From Amorphophallus konjac (taxonomy: Eukaryota; Streptophyta; Magnoliopsida; Alismatales; Araceae), in assembly GCA_022559845.1 (NCBI GenBank), contig CM040120.1:169986334-170050333 (forward strand): a DNA stretch of 64,000 nt, in the 5' to 3' direction. Under the pieces are notes generated by a model. The model had not been told where the DNA came from, searched no databases, and worked only from the letters and a program-made list of their open reading frames with translations. Every line of letters begins with the position of its first letter. Position 1 is the stretch's first letter. Shown here one piece after another: positions 1 to 9,778 of the stretch. The position numbers and the translations under genes are program-made.

Positions 1-2789
1 CGCGTCACGTGACGGAAGCACCCCCTTAGAAAGCCAGCTGCGTCCACTGACGTCTTATGCCGCACCTCAAGTGTCTTACCTACAGTACTGCTGTAACAAC
101 AGCAGAGATGTAGACACCAGTTGAACCAAACAGTAACAGCAAAACAAGTAACTAGTCAGGGTCACGCCCGTCGACGTAAGTCCTCAGTCCCTGACCACGT
201 GTGCACACACTGGCTATAGTCTAAGCCAGGTCCTCTAGCTAGTATTCTCCCTCGGTAGGACGCTACCGTTGACTAGGAGCCCGCGGAACTAACTACAAAC
301 CGCTCACCGGGAACATCCCTCCGCCATCCGCTAGCGGGTCGGCACCTCTAGGCCTTAGGTCACACAAGTGGAGGCTTCACACGACACAGAAGCTCAAACA
401 CAAGTGCCGAAGTACAGACAGGCAACCACGCCCCTCAACACGTACTTTGAGGCACCAAATGGCAGCATCGCCACTGCCGACAACTCAGGACAAGCAACTA
501 GACCTCCTAAGCAACGATCCCTGAGTCAAACGACTAAACGGCAAGATCGTCACAACCAGCGGAACAAGCCGCCAATCGGTCTAATCCTAAGCCAGAGAAA
601 CCACGCTCCGCAGAAAACAACACACGGAGACCTGAAGGGAACGCCAAGAACCCTCAGCACAGCTGGACATGCAAACCGAGGTAGAACAGCACCTCGAAGC
701 ACCCAGAAGCAATGTCTCGGACAGGACAGAACTGCCAAGACACGCACAAGCAAGGTCACACGTCAACCACTGGGTCAAACCGGGTTGACCTGAACCAAAC
801 AACAACAGCATACAAGAGTAGGATCAAGAATCCTACCACAAATAAGAAGACTCCTGGCTACCTTACAACGTAGTCTTAACCCTCATAGGACATCAAGAGA
901 CATCCACGGGACAACGGGCAGACCACAAGGACAAGCCAAGACACACAGAATCATCGGGCGGAAAACCAAGGCACAAAGGAAGTAACGCACAGGCCCTAGA
1001 CCGTTATTAGCAAGTGACGGTCCAGCTCAGGGGCGTTATTTCCCAAACGACGGACGGACACCAGGCCGTCACACACCACCCTGATAACCTACAAAGCACA
1101 CAAAAGCCAAGTAACGCATGGGACCAGGGGCGTTACAAGCAAACGGCGCACAGGGGCTCCACCGTTACTCCCAACGGCATAGCCACCCAAACCCAAAACG
1201 AAGCAACGCGCTAAGCCAGGCGCGTCACTCATGAAACAGCGCGGCAGGGGAGGGCCGTCAGAACCAAACGACGCACGGGGGCCTATCCGTTACTCACAAC
1301 GGCATAGCCACCCTCAACCCAACACCACAGCAAACGACGGACAGGGGTGAGCGCGTTACTCTCTAACGACGCACAGGGGCTCCACCGTCGCTTCCAACGG
1401 GACAGCCACCCAACCTCGTCCACGCAGAATATAACGGCCAGGGCAAGGCGCGTTATACTCAAAACAACGGATGGGAACACATCCGTCGGAGGAACCGCCT
1501 CAACAGGTCAAAGTCAGTCAACGGAAAGTAACGGCCAGGGCAAGGCGCGTTATTTCCATCTAACGCGCTGGGTCAAGCGCGTTAGATCAGCTGACTTAAC
1601 CCCAAGGAAAAACGATGAAAGCAAAGTAACGGCCAGGCACCGGCGCGTTACACGGGAACGACGCTCCAAGCTAGGGCCGTCGCTTACCCAGAAGCAAAAG
1701 GGCTAAACCCTCAAACCAAATAACGGTCCATCGTAGGGCCGTCAAAAGCAAGTGACGGTCGCTGGCTAGACCGCTACTTCGGTTACGGCGGGAAAACATA
1801 GGAATGGCCAGATCGGCCCATTCCACGCCCCATTCACGCCGAAACGCAGGGGAAACACACCGCAACGACAAAAGACAACACCAAGGGGCTCCAAACCCCA
1901 CATGCAACATCAAAGACGCAAGATTCGGGCGATTTTACCAAATCAACCCTAAACGGGTCACCGAGGTTCCCGGCTTCTACCGGCCTCGAATGAACACCAA
2001 ATCGCACGAAACCAACGTGGATGGGATTCTAACATCCCTGCGGTCATTTAGAAACTAACTGAACCGCAAACGGTCACCGTTTACCGGCCGACCCTAAAAA
2101 CCACGAAAATCACGGTTTAGGCAAAACAAGCCCAAACACGCTCGTTTCCTAGCCGAACGACGTGCAATGGCAGGGAAAACGAAGAGGACGAAGCAAGGAT
2201 CCGTCACCCTACGTCCACCGAAGAAACCGTGCCCCGAAAGGACTAAACCACGCCGAAAACCACTCGCGAATCAATTTCACCGGCTTTGAATCCACCGTTC
2301 GGGATCGCGCCAGAATCGATCCGATCCTCGCTCCATCGCGCATCCAACCAGCTCCACGGCCTCGCCACCTCGCCCACGCACGCCTCCGTCTGCAGCCGGA
2401 GCCGGAAAGGGGAGAGAACGAGAGAGAACGGGAGAGAGAGGGACGGTCGCGGCCGAATGAGGGAAGAGAGAGGAAAGAAAAAGAAAAAGGAAAGAAATTA
2501 GGAAATTTTCCTAATTTCCAAAAATTTCGAAAATACACAAATTCAGAAAAATACGCAAAAATAGTCGAAACGACCGGCTCGACGAGTACATCGTCGTTGC
2601 AGCATCCACGAGCTCGAGAATTGACAAACAAACTCACCGTAGGATTCCGTAACTAGTACGTGAGAAAAACCCACACGGCTCGTCAAACTCAACTCGGAAG
2701 CCACAATAGCGAACCGAAAACTCAACGAAACCAATCCGAAACAGACCTGAAAGATCCAACAAAGATCCAACAAGATCCAGGGCATTACA
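1..2789 (-). mobile_element. L0: LTR of L-family (LARD-like) retrotransposon, partial
   Basis: This is minus-strand LTR sequence of the large-LTR, non-coding family L, homologous throughout to the LTRs at 9779-25361 and to 34852-38656 in reverse. The right edge reads GGGCATTACA, the complement of the LTR start TGTAATGCCC. It abuts B1 pol directly with no PPT or PBS between, so 2789 is the outer 5' end of the element or of a solo LTR. The left part, nearly 1 kb of LTR, lies outside the window. The order of units in its palindrome block resembles L2 more than the L-array, suggesting two subfamilies. It holds no protein gene; the short ORFs in it are not supported. Confidence 0.85.
1005..1776 (-). 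repeat. Array of 26-nt palindromic units in L0 LTR
   Basis: Dense run of CpG-rich units of the form (G/C)T(A/G)ACG ... CGT(C/T)A(G/C), each about 26 nt, in the L0 LTR. This copy is more degenerate than the others: many units end GTTATT rather than GTTACA. Seen directly; function unknown. Confidence 0.7.
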
Positions 2790-3020
2790 AAATATGTGCC
2801 AGATGCGTCCCATGTCCTTGATGACTCTGTTTGGCCCGAAGTGACTGCTGATTTGTCTATGTCATAGTTTCTTATTAGAATCGAAGACCGTCGTGAGCAG
2901 CGGTTGAGAAATAAGGTTACCCCTCTGGTAAGAGTTGCTTGGCAGCGCCACTCAGGCAATGAGTCTACTTGGGAACGTGAAGATGAGATGCGTCAGCTTT
3001 TTCCTTTCTTATTCCAGTAA
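2790..3020 (+). pseudogene. B1 pol C-terminus (integrase end and chromodomain-like tail)
   Basis: The translation matches the end of the B2 polyprotein from the KYVPDASH motif to the terminal LFPFLFQ, ending at TAA 3018-3020. It includes the RIEDRR, LRNKV and TWEREDEMR motifs of the chromodomain-like tail of Tekay/Del-type chromoviruses, which is thought to target integration to heterochromatin. One in-frame TAG, near nt 2866, replaces a GAA codon of B2, so the copy is dead. The 5' side is cut by L0; the 5-bp AAATA at 2790-2794 is the expected right copy of the L0 TSD. Confidence 0.85.
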
Positions 3021-3084
3021 GGTATAATGCTTTTCTCAGTTTCCTCCTTATTCGTTATTGTAAATTTCGAGGGTGAAATTTTTA

Positions 3085-3099
3085 TTAGGAGGGAGAGAC
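3085..3099 (+). other. Polypurine tract of B1
   Basis: Purine run (TTAGGAGGGAGAGAC) ending exactly at the TG of the 3' LTR; it primes plus-strand DNA synthesis in LTR elements. The preceding TTTCGAGGGTGAAATTT is shared with B2, B3 and family L. Confidence 0.75.
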
Positions 3100-3577
3100 T
3101 GTAAGGCCCGTGCCTTGGTGGATCTTTGGTGGTTCGGCTCTAGAATCTATTTTGGAATTTCTGGCTATTTTCCTGGATTTTTAGGAATTTTTCTAGTATT
3201 TTTCTGGATTTAATTGGAAATGATTGAGGTTTTATATGGAAATAATAGGATTTTTATATATAATAAATATATTATATATAATAATCTTATTTTTTTTCCT
3301 TTAATCTCTCACCCCCCTCTCTCTCCCCTCGTCGATCTCATTCTCACCCTCACGCTCTCTCTCTCGTCCGATCGCCCACCTCCCCTCTCCTTGGGATCCA
3401 GGCGATTCGGCGACGGTTCGAGGCGTGGACGGTGTCGGTGGATTCCTCGCGTCGAGAGGAACGCGTTGACGCCCACCTCGGCGTGATTCGTGGCTCATGG
3501 GAGCGAGATGGAGCGAGAAGCCTCGGTGGTGCCCTTACCTTGCATGTGGCCTAATCGGCCGTTTCGGCTTGAACGAG

Positions 3578-5061
3578 GTAGGGGGATGGAATCTCGATCT
3601 CGCTAGGATCATTTCCTATAGCTTGTTTGCTTGATTAGACTCCCGTAGCACGCATAATGGTTATTTTCCATTTTTGGGGGTTTAAGCTTTGTTCTTCATG
3701 TTTAATCCATTGTGGGTGTTACATGCGGTTATTTTTGTTGGTATTATGTTGTTTAGGACGTGTGGTTTGACAGGTTTTACAGGTTTTCGTCGTTACCCGG
3801 CGATTCCGGTCACCCGGGAGGGAACCTGCTTTCAAACATAACCCGTCCGTAACCCAGACGGTGTGACGGTCCTTCCAGGAACCGTCACACCCGTAACGGT
3901 CCATAGGGGACGCGTTACAGAACTGTAACGGCCCTTTGAAGGGGCGTCACAGTGTGTGTAACGGTCAGGCTCCCGACCGTTACACTTCTGTTGTTTTCTG
4001 TTGACCCGGTATGGCGATTAACCTGACGGCCAGTCGGCCGGCCGTCAGGGTGCCCTAACGCGCCGGCGCGAGCGCGTTACACCGCCTGTGAACGGTTTGA
4101 AAAATTGTTCGTTGGTTTTAGTCTCGGGTGGGCCTGACGGCCTGTCGGCAGGCCGTCAGGGCCGCGTAACGCACCCCCGTAAGCGTGTTACACTCCGTTT
4201 GATCGGTTTGAATAGGAGCTTCGGTGGCTGTAACGGCCAGGGAGGGACGCGTCAAAGCCGATGTAACGCGCCACTCCCCAACCGTCACACGCCTGTGACG
4301 CGGTGGCAGGAGACCGCCACACGCCTGTCAGTTTCAAAAAGTTGCCAGCCTATTCTTTATGCTTTGCATAATATTTATATGCCATGTTGAGTTATTTTAT
4401 AATATAATGGCATGTTTGTAGATCCCAATAGAGTAGCTTTTCTTTTCTTGCAATGGAGCCACTGTTATAGCCCTAAGGTCTTTGAGTACCGACCCGCCTG
4501 GGGAAGGCGGAGAAGTGTTCCCGTCACACGGTTTTTAAGCTAGTGCCGTGGGCTCCCCGCCAACGGTAGCGTCCTACCGAGGGAGAAAACTAGCTAGAGG
4601 GCCTGGCTCAGGCGAGAGTCAGTGTGTGCACACGTGGTCGGAGGCTGTGGACTGACACTGACGAGTGTCACTCTGACTAGTCACTTGGTTTGGTACTGTT
4701 TACGCACTCAGCTTGTCGTGTTACCGACTGCGAGTGCTTGAGATGCAGTGTAAGCCGTAAGTGGACGCATCTAGTTTCTGTTCCTAGTGGTTGTCCTGTT
4801 CTCTCTGGCTTGGCTAGTTGAGGCATATTCTATTGGTATATTTAGTTTCTATCGATTAGATTTAATTGTTATTAGCATGTTTTAGTTGTGTAGTTAGATT
4901 TACAGCTTTATTATGATTAGTTTATTCATGCCTATGCCTGTTAATTTAATTAAATGCATGCTCTAATTGCCTTTGTTTTTGCATGTATGCTTGTTTAGCT
5001 CGAGGTAGGGATCCGCGTGACCCCTACTGAGTCTGGCTGTGACTCACCCTTCTCCTTTCAG
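3578..5061 (+). other. Candidate LTR leader intron in B1
   Basis: A donor-like GAG/GTAGGG sits just downstream of the CT-rich leader, and an acceptor-like CTCCTTTCAG/GTG lies 1484 bp later with a CTCAC branch-point-like motif about 17 nt before the AG. The same two sites are in matching positions in B2 and L LTRs. Splicing would remove the palindrome array. Predicted from sequence only. Confidence 0.35.
3863..4320 (+). repeat. Eleven 26-nt palindromic units in B1 LTR
   Basis: I count eleven consecutive units of exactly 26 nt, most starting GTAACG, GTGACG, CTGACG or CTAACG and ending in the complement. Starts at 3863, 3893, 3925 and 3958 show a period of 30-33 nt. The unit at 3956-3985 has perfect 11-bp arms (GTGTAACGGTC and GACCGTTACAC) around the 8-nt loop AGGCTCCC. 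Two further units have perfect 9-bp arms CTGACGGCC and GGCCGTCAG. Confidence 0.9.
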
Positions 5062-5108
5062 GTGATCTGCGCCCGTCGTCTCCCGGAGTTTCCCGTGTGC
5101 TTGGAGAC

Positions 5109-5683
5109 CGTTCTTAGCTGCCAGCAGTAGACGGGTTGCCTTTTTGGGCTTTCTGTTGTACTTTTGCTGGGGTATGCCCCGTGTAGTTGTACTTTTGGAC
5201 TACACTCTTGTGCCTCTGGACTAGTTTATATATTTAGCACTTGATTATTTTAAATTGCTTCCGCACTCTTGTTAATTTTATTGCTTAATTCTAATATGCG
5301 CGCTTGTGATTGCAATTCATTATACATCCCCGTTCTTAGCTGCCAGCAGTAGATGGGTTGCCTTTTTGGGCTTTCTGTTGTACTTTTGCCGGGGTATGTC
5401 CCGTGTAGTTGTACTTTTGGACTGCACTCTTGTGCCTCTGGACTAGTTTATATATTTAGCACTTGCTTATTTTAAATTGCTTCCGCACTCTTGTTAATTT
5501 TATTGCTTAATTCTAATATGCGCGCTTGTGATTGCAATTCATTATACATCTCACCACTCTTGTGCCTCTGGACTAGTTTATATATTTAGCACTTGCTTAT
5601 TTTAAATTGCTTCCGCACTCTTGTTAATTTTATTGCTTAATTCTAATATGCGTGCTTGTGATTGCAATTCATTATACATCCCC
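5109..5683 (+). repeat. Tandem duplication in B1 LTR (222-bp period plus 130-bp partial)
   Basis: The segment beginning CGTTCTTAGCTGCCAGCAG at 5109 is repeated from 5331 with few changes. A third, partial copy beginning CACTCTTGTGCC starts at 5555, 130 bp after its counterpart at 5425. B2 and B3 have one copy, so this is private to B1 or its subfamily. Confidence 0.9.
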
Positions 5684-5726
5684 TCGACAATCTTCACTAA
5701 CCCTTCAGGCGCTCTGGGTCGTCACA

Positions 5727-7836
5727 CCGGGGGTCAAATAAAATAATTTCAAAACCAACCAACCGCACCTCAGTTCAGTGCGGCTCGGCACTGCACGGCA
5801 CAAATAAATAAATATATTAATAGTATAGTTTTGTATTTACACACAACTCGAGCCCACATCCTATGTCCCTTGGGTCTTGACCCAAGGGTGAGCTCTCCAA
5901 CATATAAAGCCATGCAAGTTTTCTAAACTTCCAATGTGGGACTAAAGATTAGTCACTACACATTATGAACACGATATGAATTATAACATTTGGAATCTCC
6001 AATAATTATAAGTATTTAGTCACCAAAAGTAGGAAAAGGCAATATTAGCATGTTTTAAATTCTTACAGCATGTTAAAAAAATTATTTTTGTAGAATGAAA
6101 TTATTTTTACATGTAAAAATCTAATTTTAACCATATTAGTAAATTAATGTATGAAAAATATTTCCAGCATGTTAAAAATGACTTCTAACATGATAAAATT
6201 ATTTTATACATGCTGAGATATAAAAACTATTTTCAGCATGTTAAATCTATTTAAAACTATTTTTTGTGCATGCTAAACCTAATTTCCTATTAAATAATTA
6301 GTAAATTGATGCATGAAAATTACTTCCAGCATGATAAAATTTAGTCCAGCATGATAAAAATTATTTCTAGCATGTTAGAATTATTTTAGCATGATAGAAT
6401 TATTTTCAATATGTTAAAGCTATTTTTCAACATGATAATTCTATTTTCCTATCAAATAATTAGTAAATAAATATATAAAAATGATTTTTAGCATGATAAA
6501 TTTTATGTTGTTATCAGAGAATTTCTGTAATCAGCATAGTAAACTTATCTTTATCATATTATCAGTAAGTTAATATGTGAGAATTATTTTAGCATATTAA
6601 GTATTAATTTTAGCATGTTAAAAATTAATTTTCAGTATGTAAAAATTAAATCCAGCATGAAAATTTATTTTTATCATCTTATCAGTAAAGTAACGTATTA
6701 AAATTATTTTCAGCAAGTTAGAATTATTTTCGGCATAAAAACCTATTTTCATAACCAAATTCTGATTTTATAATAAATCACCGTTTTGGCTAAACTAATG
6801 CATCTCTAATGTACAAAAAAATTCCTGTAATCATGTCTAAACACTTGTAAACCAAATACACACAAGATTAAACCATGGAATTAAATTAATTCTATTAAAC
6901 TCTAATTAATTGAATTTTCTTCCTAGTTACCATTCTTTCTTGAATTCCACGACTTAATGTCGTTAAACATGATGCCTTAAAATTATTATTCACCCCTCTT
7001 GCTACTTCTGAGATTTTTGTTAGATCTGTACTTTTTACAAATGAGCTTATTCTTGAAATTCATTGGCCATAGTGTTAAGTGGATGTCTAAACGTACTTGG
7101 GACCTTATGATCCACTGACCCAATGCTTGGCATTAATGGGACCCAGACTGGTCTTGGGAGGAGCGCCCAAAAGTACTTGTGCCCATGGGAGTTGATTGAC
7201 CACGGTGTGGCATTGCACCGAAGTGCATGACTTGCTAGATTTTTACGGCATTCCACTATTCGTACTTATTACTTGTTTACTTGTTTACTTGAAAATTACA
7301 TGAATTACTTGACTTGCGTGAAAATGGCCAATTACATAAAATTCTTTACTTGTTCAAAGTCGTTACTTGGAAATTCATCTTGATATCATATTATCTCAAT
7401 TACTTAGAAATTTCATTCATGTTTATACACTTCCCGATACAAATTAGAAAATTACTTAAATTGTTAATACTTAAATATTGCCTGGTTCTTAGAGATATAA
7501 AATCTTACTGAGCTTTTTAGCTTATCCTACGTTTTGGTTAATTGTTGCAGGAAATGAAAATAAACAAGGGAATGGACAAGAGTGAGAGAGTGATTTTCCA
7601 TTTTACCTAGGTTTATATAGATCATTAGTGTTTTTACAAGAATGATGTATTTTGGATTGGAAGTTGTAATTTGCCTTTATGGCTTATGAATTAGTGATGT
7701 AAACTTCATTTTGATGGAATAAAAGTATTATTTTCCCATTCATTTCTATCTTTAGAAATGAAATTGTACATGCTCTGATCGACACGCTTGTTTACGACTC
7801 GCTCACATTCCCAATATTCCGCGTCGGGACGTGACA
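5727..7836 (+). repeat. 5' LTR of A1, right-hand part
   Basis: Matches 29305-31140 of the 3' LTR nearly base for base, with scattered substitutions and small indels, and then continues about 260 bp further to the LTR end GACGTGACA at 7836. It contains the AGCATG repeat block, a 7040-7260 segment with no coding support, and an acceptor-like TTGTTGCAG at 7542-7550. The first ~1.15 kb of the LTR, including the promoter, was separated by the B1 insertion, so this copy lacks its own TATA box. Confidence 0.88.
6035..6740 (+). repeat. AT-rich AGCATG(A/T)TAAAA repeats
   Basis: The motif AGCATG followed by TTAAAA or ATAAAA recurs about every 20-40 bp in a very AT-rich stretch, with interspersed AAATAATTAGTAAAT segments. 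The same block is in the 3' LTR of A1 (29620-30310), so it is an LTR component. No coding function is visible. Confidence 0.8.
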
Positions 7837-7843
7837 GTCTTTG

Positions 7844-7855
7844 TGGTATCAGAGC
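7844..7855 (+). other. PBS of A1 (initiator tRNA-Met type)
   Basis: TGGTATCAGAGC, the standard plant retrotransposon site complementary to the 3' end of initiator tRNA-Met, seven bases after the 5' LTR end. It primes minus-strand DNA synthesis. Confidence 0.95.
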
Positions 7856-8058
7856 CTAGGTTACATAAAACCTAGGATTCTTAAACTTAGATTAGGTTTT
7901 AGATCAATATCTTGAAATTGGATAGGTCTTAAAACCTTCCCGGTAAGATTTGGGTAGAAACACGGGTTAAGTTTTAAGAAAAAGGGAATTATCAAGAAAT
8001 AAATACGAAAACAAAAATAACAAACCTTGGTATTATGCTTTCATACTAATTCTCACAA

Positions 8059-9778
8059 ATGGCCGCCGAGAGAGCTCAATGGCGCGAGATGCAACGCACC
8101 GTTCAAGGCTTAATCCAAGCCCTCCAATAGGTTGCTCAGGGAGGAGCAAACCGAGGAGCCGGAGATTTGCATAGGAATTTTCGGTGCATGAACCCTCTCA
8201 AGTTCGCTGGATCTACGGATTCGGATGAAGCCGAACACTAGATTAAGAAAATCGAGAGGATCTTCCAAGTCATGCAATGTGCCGACGAGGAAAAGGTCCT
8301 ACTCGCTACTTTCCAACTGGAAAGAGATGCCCGTGCCTGGTGGGAATCGGTCGAAGCTTCTTTACCGCACGACCAAATTCTATGGGAAGAGTTCGTGGAA
8401 CACTTCAATAGTAAATACTTCTCCGATCGAGTACAAGAAAAGAAGGCCACCGAGTTTGCCGCTTTGAAGCAAAGGGGATTATTGATGGTAGAATATGAAG
8501 CATAATTTTTGAGGTTATCTCGGTACACTCCACATCTCGTGGGTACCGACAAAATGAAGGCACAGAGATTTCTTAACGGCCTTAAGCCTCAATACATTAC
8601 TCAACTTGCCCCGATGGATATTCAAATATATAGTGATGCGGTACGGAGAGCACAACTCCTAGAAGATGTAACGGAGTTATCGGATCGCATCCGAGAAAGG
8701 GAAGCCAAGAGAGAGCAAGTCACTGGGTCCGGAAGTTTCAAACCTTCCTTCGAAAAGAAAAGACCCAATGACGGGCGTAACTTCAATAAGGACGGGTGTA
8801 TTTTCAACAAGGGTGGACGTAACTTTCAAGGGGACAAGAAGTCAAAAACCTTTGACAAGCAAATTCTTCCTTTCTCTATGTCATCAAAAGAATTATGCAA
8901 ATTCTGCGAGAAACTCAGACACAAAGCCGAGGAATGGTGGAGAAAGCTCGGTGCATGTCTTCGATGCGGGAGTCGGGAGCATAGGATCCCAAATTGCCCA
9001 CTTCTCAACGAGCAAGCTCCACCACCGGCAAAGCTTCCTATTATTTCCAAAAAGCAAGGAAGACTCCAAGCTCTCATGGATGCTACCAAAGAAGGAGGCA
9101 TCGTGGAAGGTACTCTTTTCATATACTCCAAGCCTGCCTCTGTCTTATTTGACACCGGAGCTATGCACTCATTTATATCTAGAAGATTTGCCGGTCTTTT
9201 ACCTATGAAGCATGTTCCATTAGATTCTACACTCACTATTACTACCCCTATTGGAACGGGAACGGAGATTAAACATTTCTATCCTAATAGTGAAACTCTA
9301 ATTAGCGGTTATAACTTACCCGTTAATTTGGTATGCATGGAGATGGAAGGATATGATGTTATTCTGGGTGCCAATTGGCTATCTACACATGGTGCTAGTG
9401 TCAACTGCAAGTTGGGTATGGTAACTTTTATGGATTACCCCAACCTCATATTTTGTGGTATCAGGCATTCTAGACACATATATCTCATTTCGGCCCTCAA
9501 AACCGAGAAATTGTTAAGGAAGGGTTGTGCCGGTTTCTTAGTTTCTATCACTATGACCGAGCACACGGAACCCGTTCTAAAGGACATTCCTATCGTTCGG
9601 GATTATTCTGATATATTTTCAGACGAGTTGCCTGGTATTCCTCCAGAGAGAGAAGTTGTCTTCTCTATTGATTTAATTCCGGGAGCTGCACCAGTTTCTA
9701 AAGCTCCATATCGGATGTCTGCCATTGAAATGAAAGACTTAAAGGAACAACTATTGGAGTTATTGGAAAAGGGGTTTA
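8059..9778 (+). pseudogene. A1 gag-pol, first part (Gag, protease, start of RT)
   Basis: The ATG at 8059 (MAAERAQWREMQ) is in frame with everything downstream. Gag shows the capsid-type stretch KVLLATFQLERDARAWW near residues 80-95 and a CCHC zinc knuckle at residues 300-313 (CLRC ... H ... C), which binds RNA. The protease has the D-T-G active site at residues 365-367, followed by the IPPEREVVFSIDLIPG linker that precedes RT in gypsy elements. In-frame stops lie at 8128 (TAG), 8239 (TAG, expected Trp) and 8503 (TAA, expected Gln). The sequence then breaks at GFM because the L-array starts at 9779; RT resumes in the same frame at 25362. No frameshift was found. Confidence 0.9.
9774..9778. other. 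TSD, left copy, of the L-array
   Basis: GTTTA directly before the TG of the L-array; the same five bases stand at 25362-25366. Setting aside the array and one copy restores the RT reading frame across the junction. Confidence 0.92.

Larger units (their letters stand above)
2790..5726 (+). mobile_element. B1: 3' part of a B-family Ty3/gypsy chromovirus
   Basis: B1 comprises the last 77 codons of pol, a PPT and a complete 3' LTR. Its upstream part is separated from it by the L0 insertion and lies outside the window. The right end (GTCACA at 5726) is followed immediately by sequence matching the interior of the family A LTR (compare 29305 onward), so B1 was inserted into the 5' LTR of A1. The left TSD is not in the window. 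Confidence 0.85.
3100..5726 (+). repeat. 3' LTR of B1
   Basis: Starts TGTAAGGCCCG and ends GGGTCGTCACA, matching the B2 LTRs (45547-47916, 52760-55132). In order it holds: a short AT-rich U3 with a TATA-like stretch around 3250-3290, a CT-rich leader (3300-3370), a GTAGGG donor-like site (3578), the palindrome array (3863-4320), a block shared with family L around 4560-4700, an acceptor-like CAG (5059-5061), and a tandem duplication (5109-5683). At 2627 bp it is about 255 bp longer than the B2 LTRs, which the duplication explains. Confidence 0.88.

Noticed and set aside
368..793. 141-codon ORF on the plus strand of L0.
   Set aside because: Antisense to the LTR, not kept at this length in other L copies.
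7040..7260. 69-codon ORF in the A 5' LTR (7047-7256, minus).
   Set aside because: It lies wholly within LTR sequence also present at 30625-30835 with differences, and has no domain.
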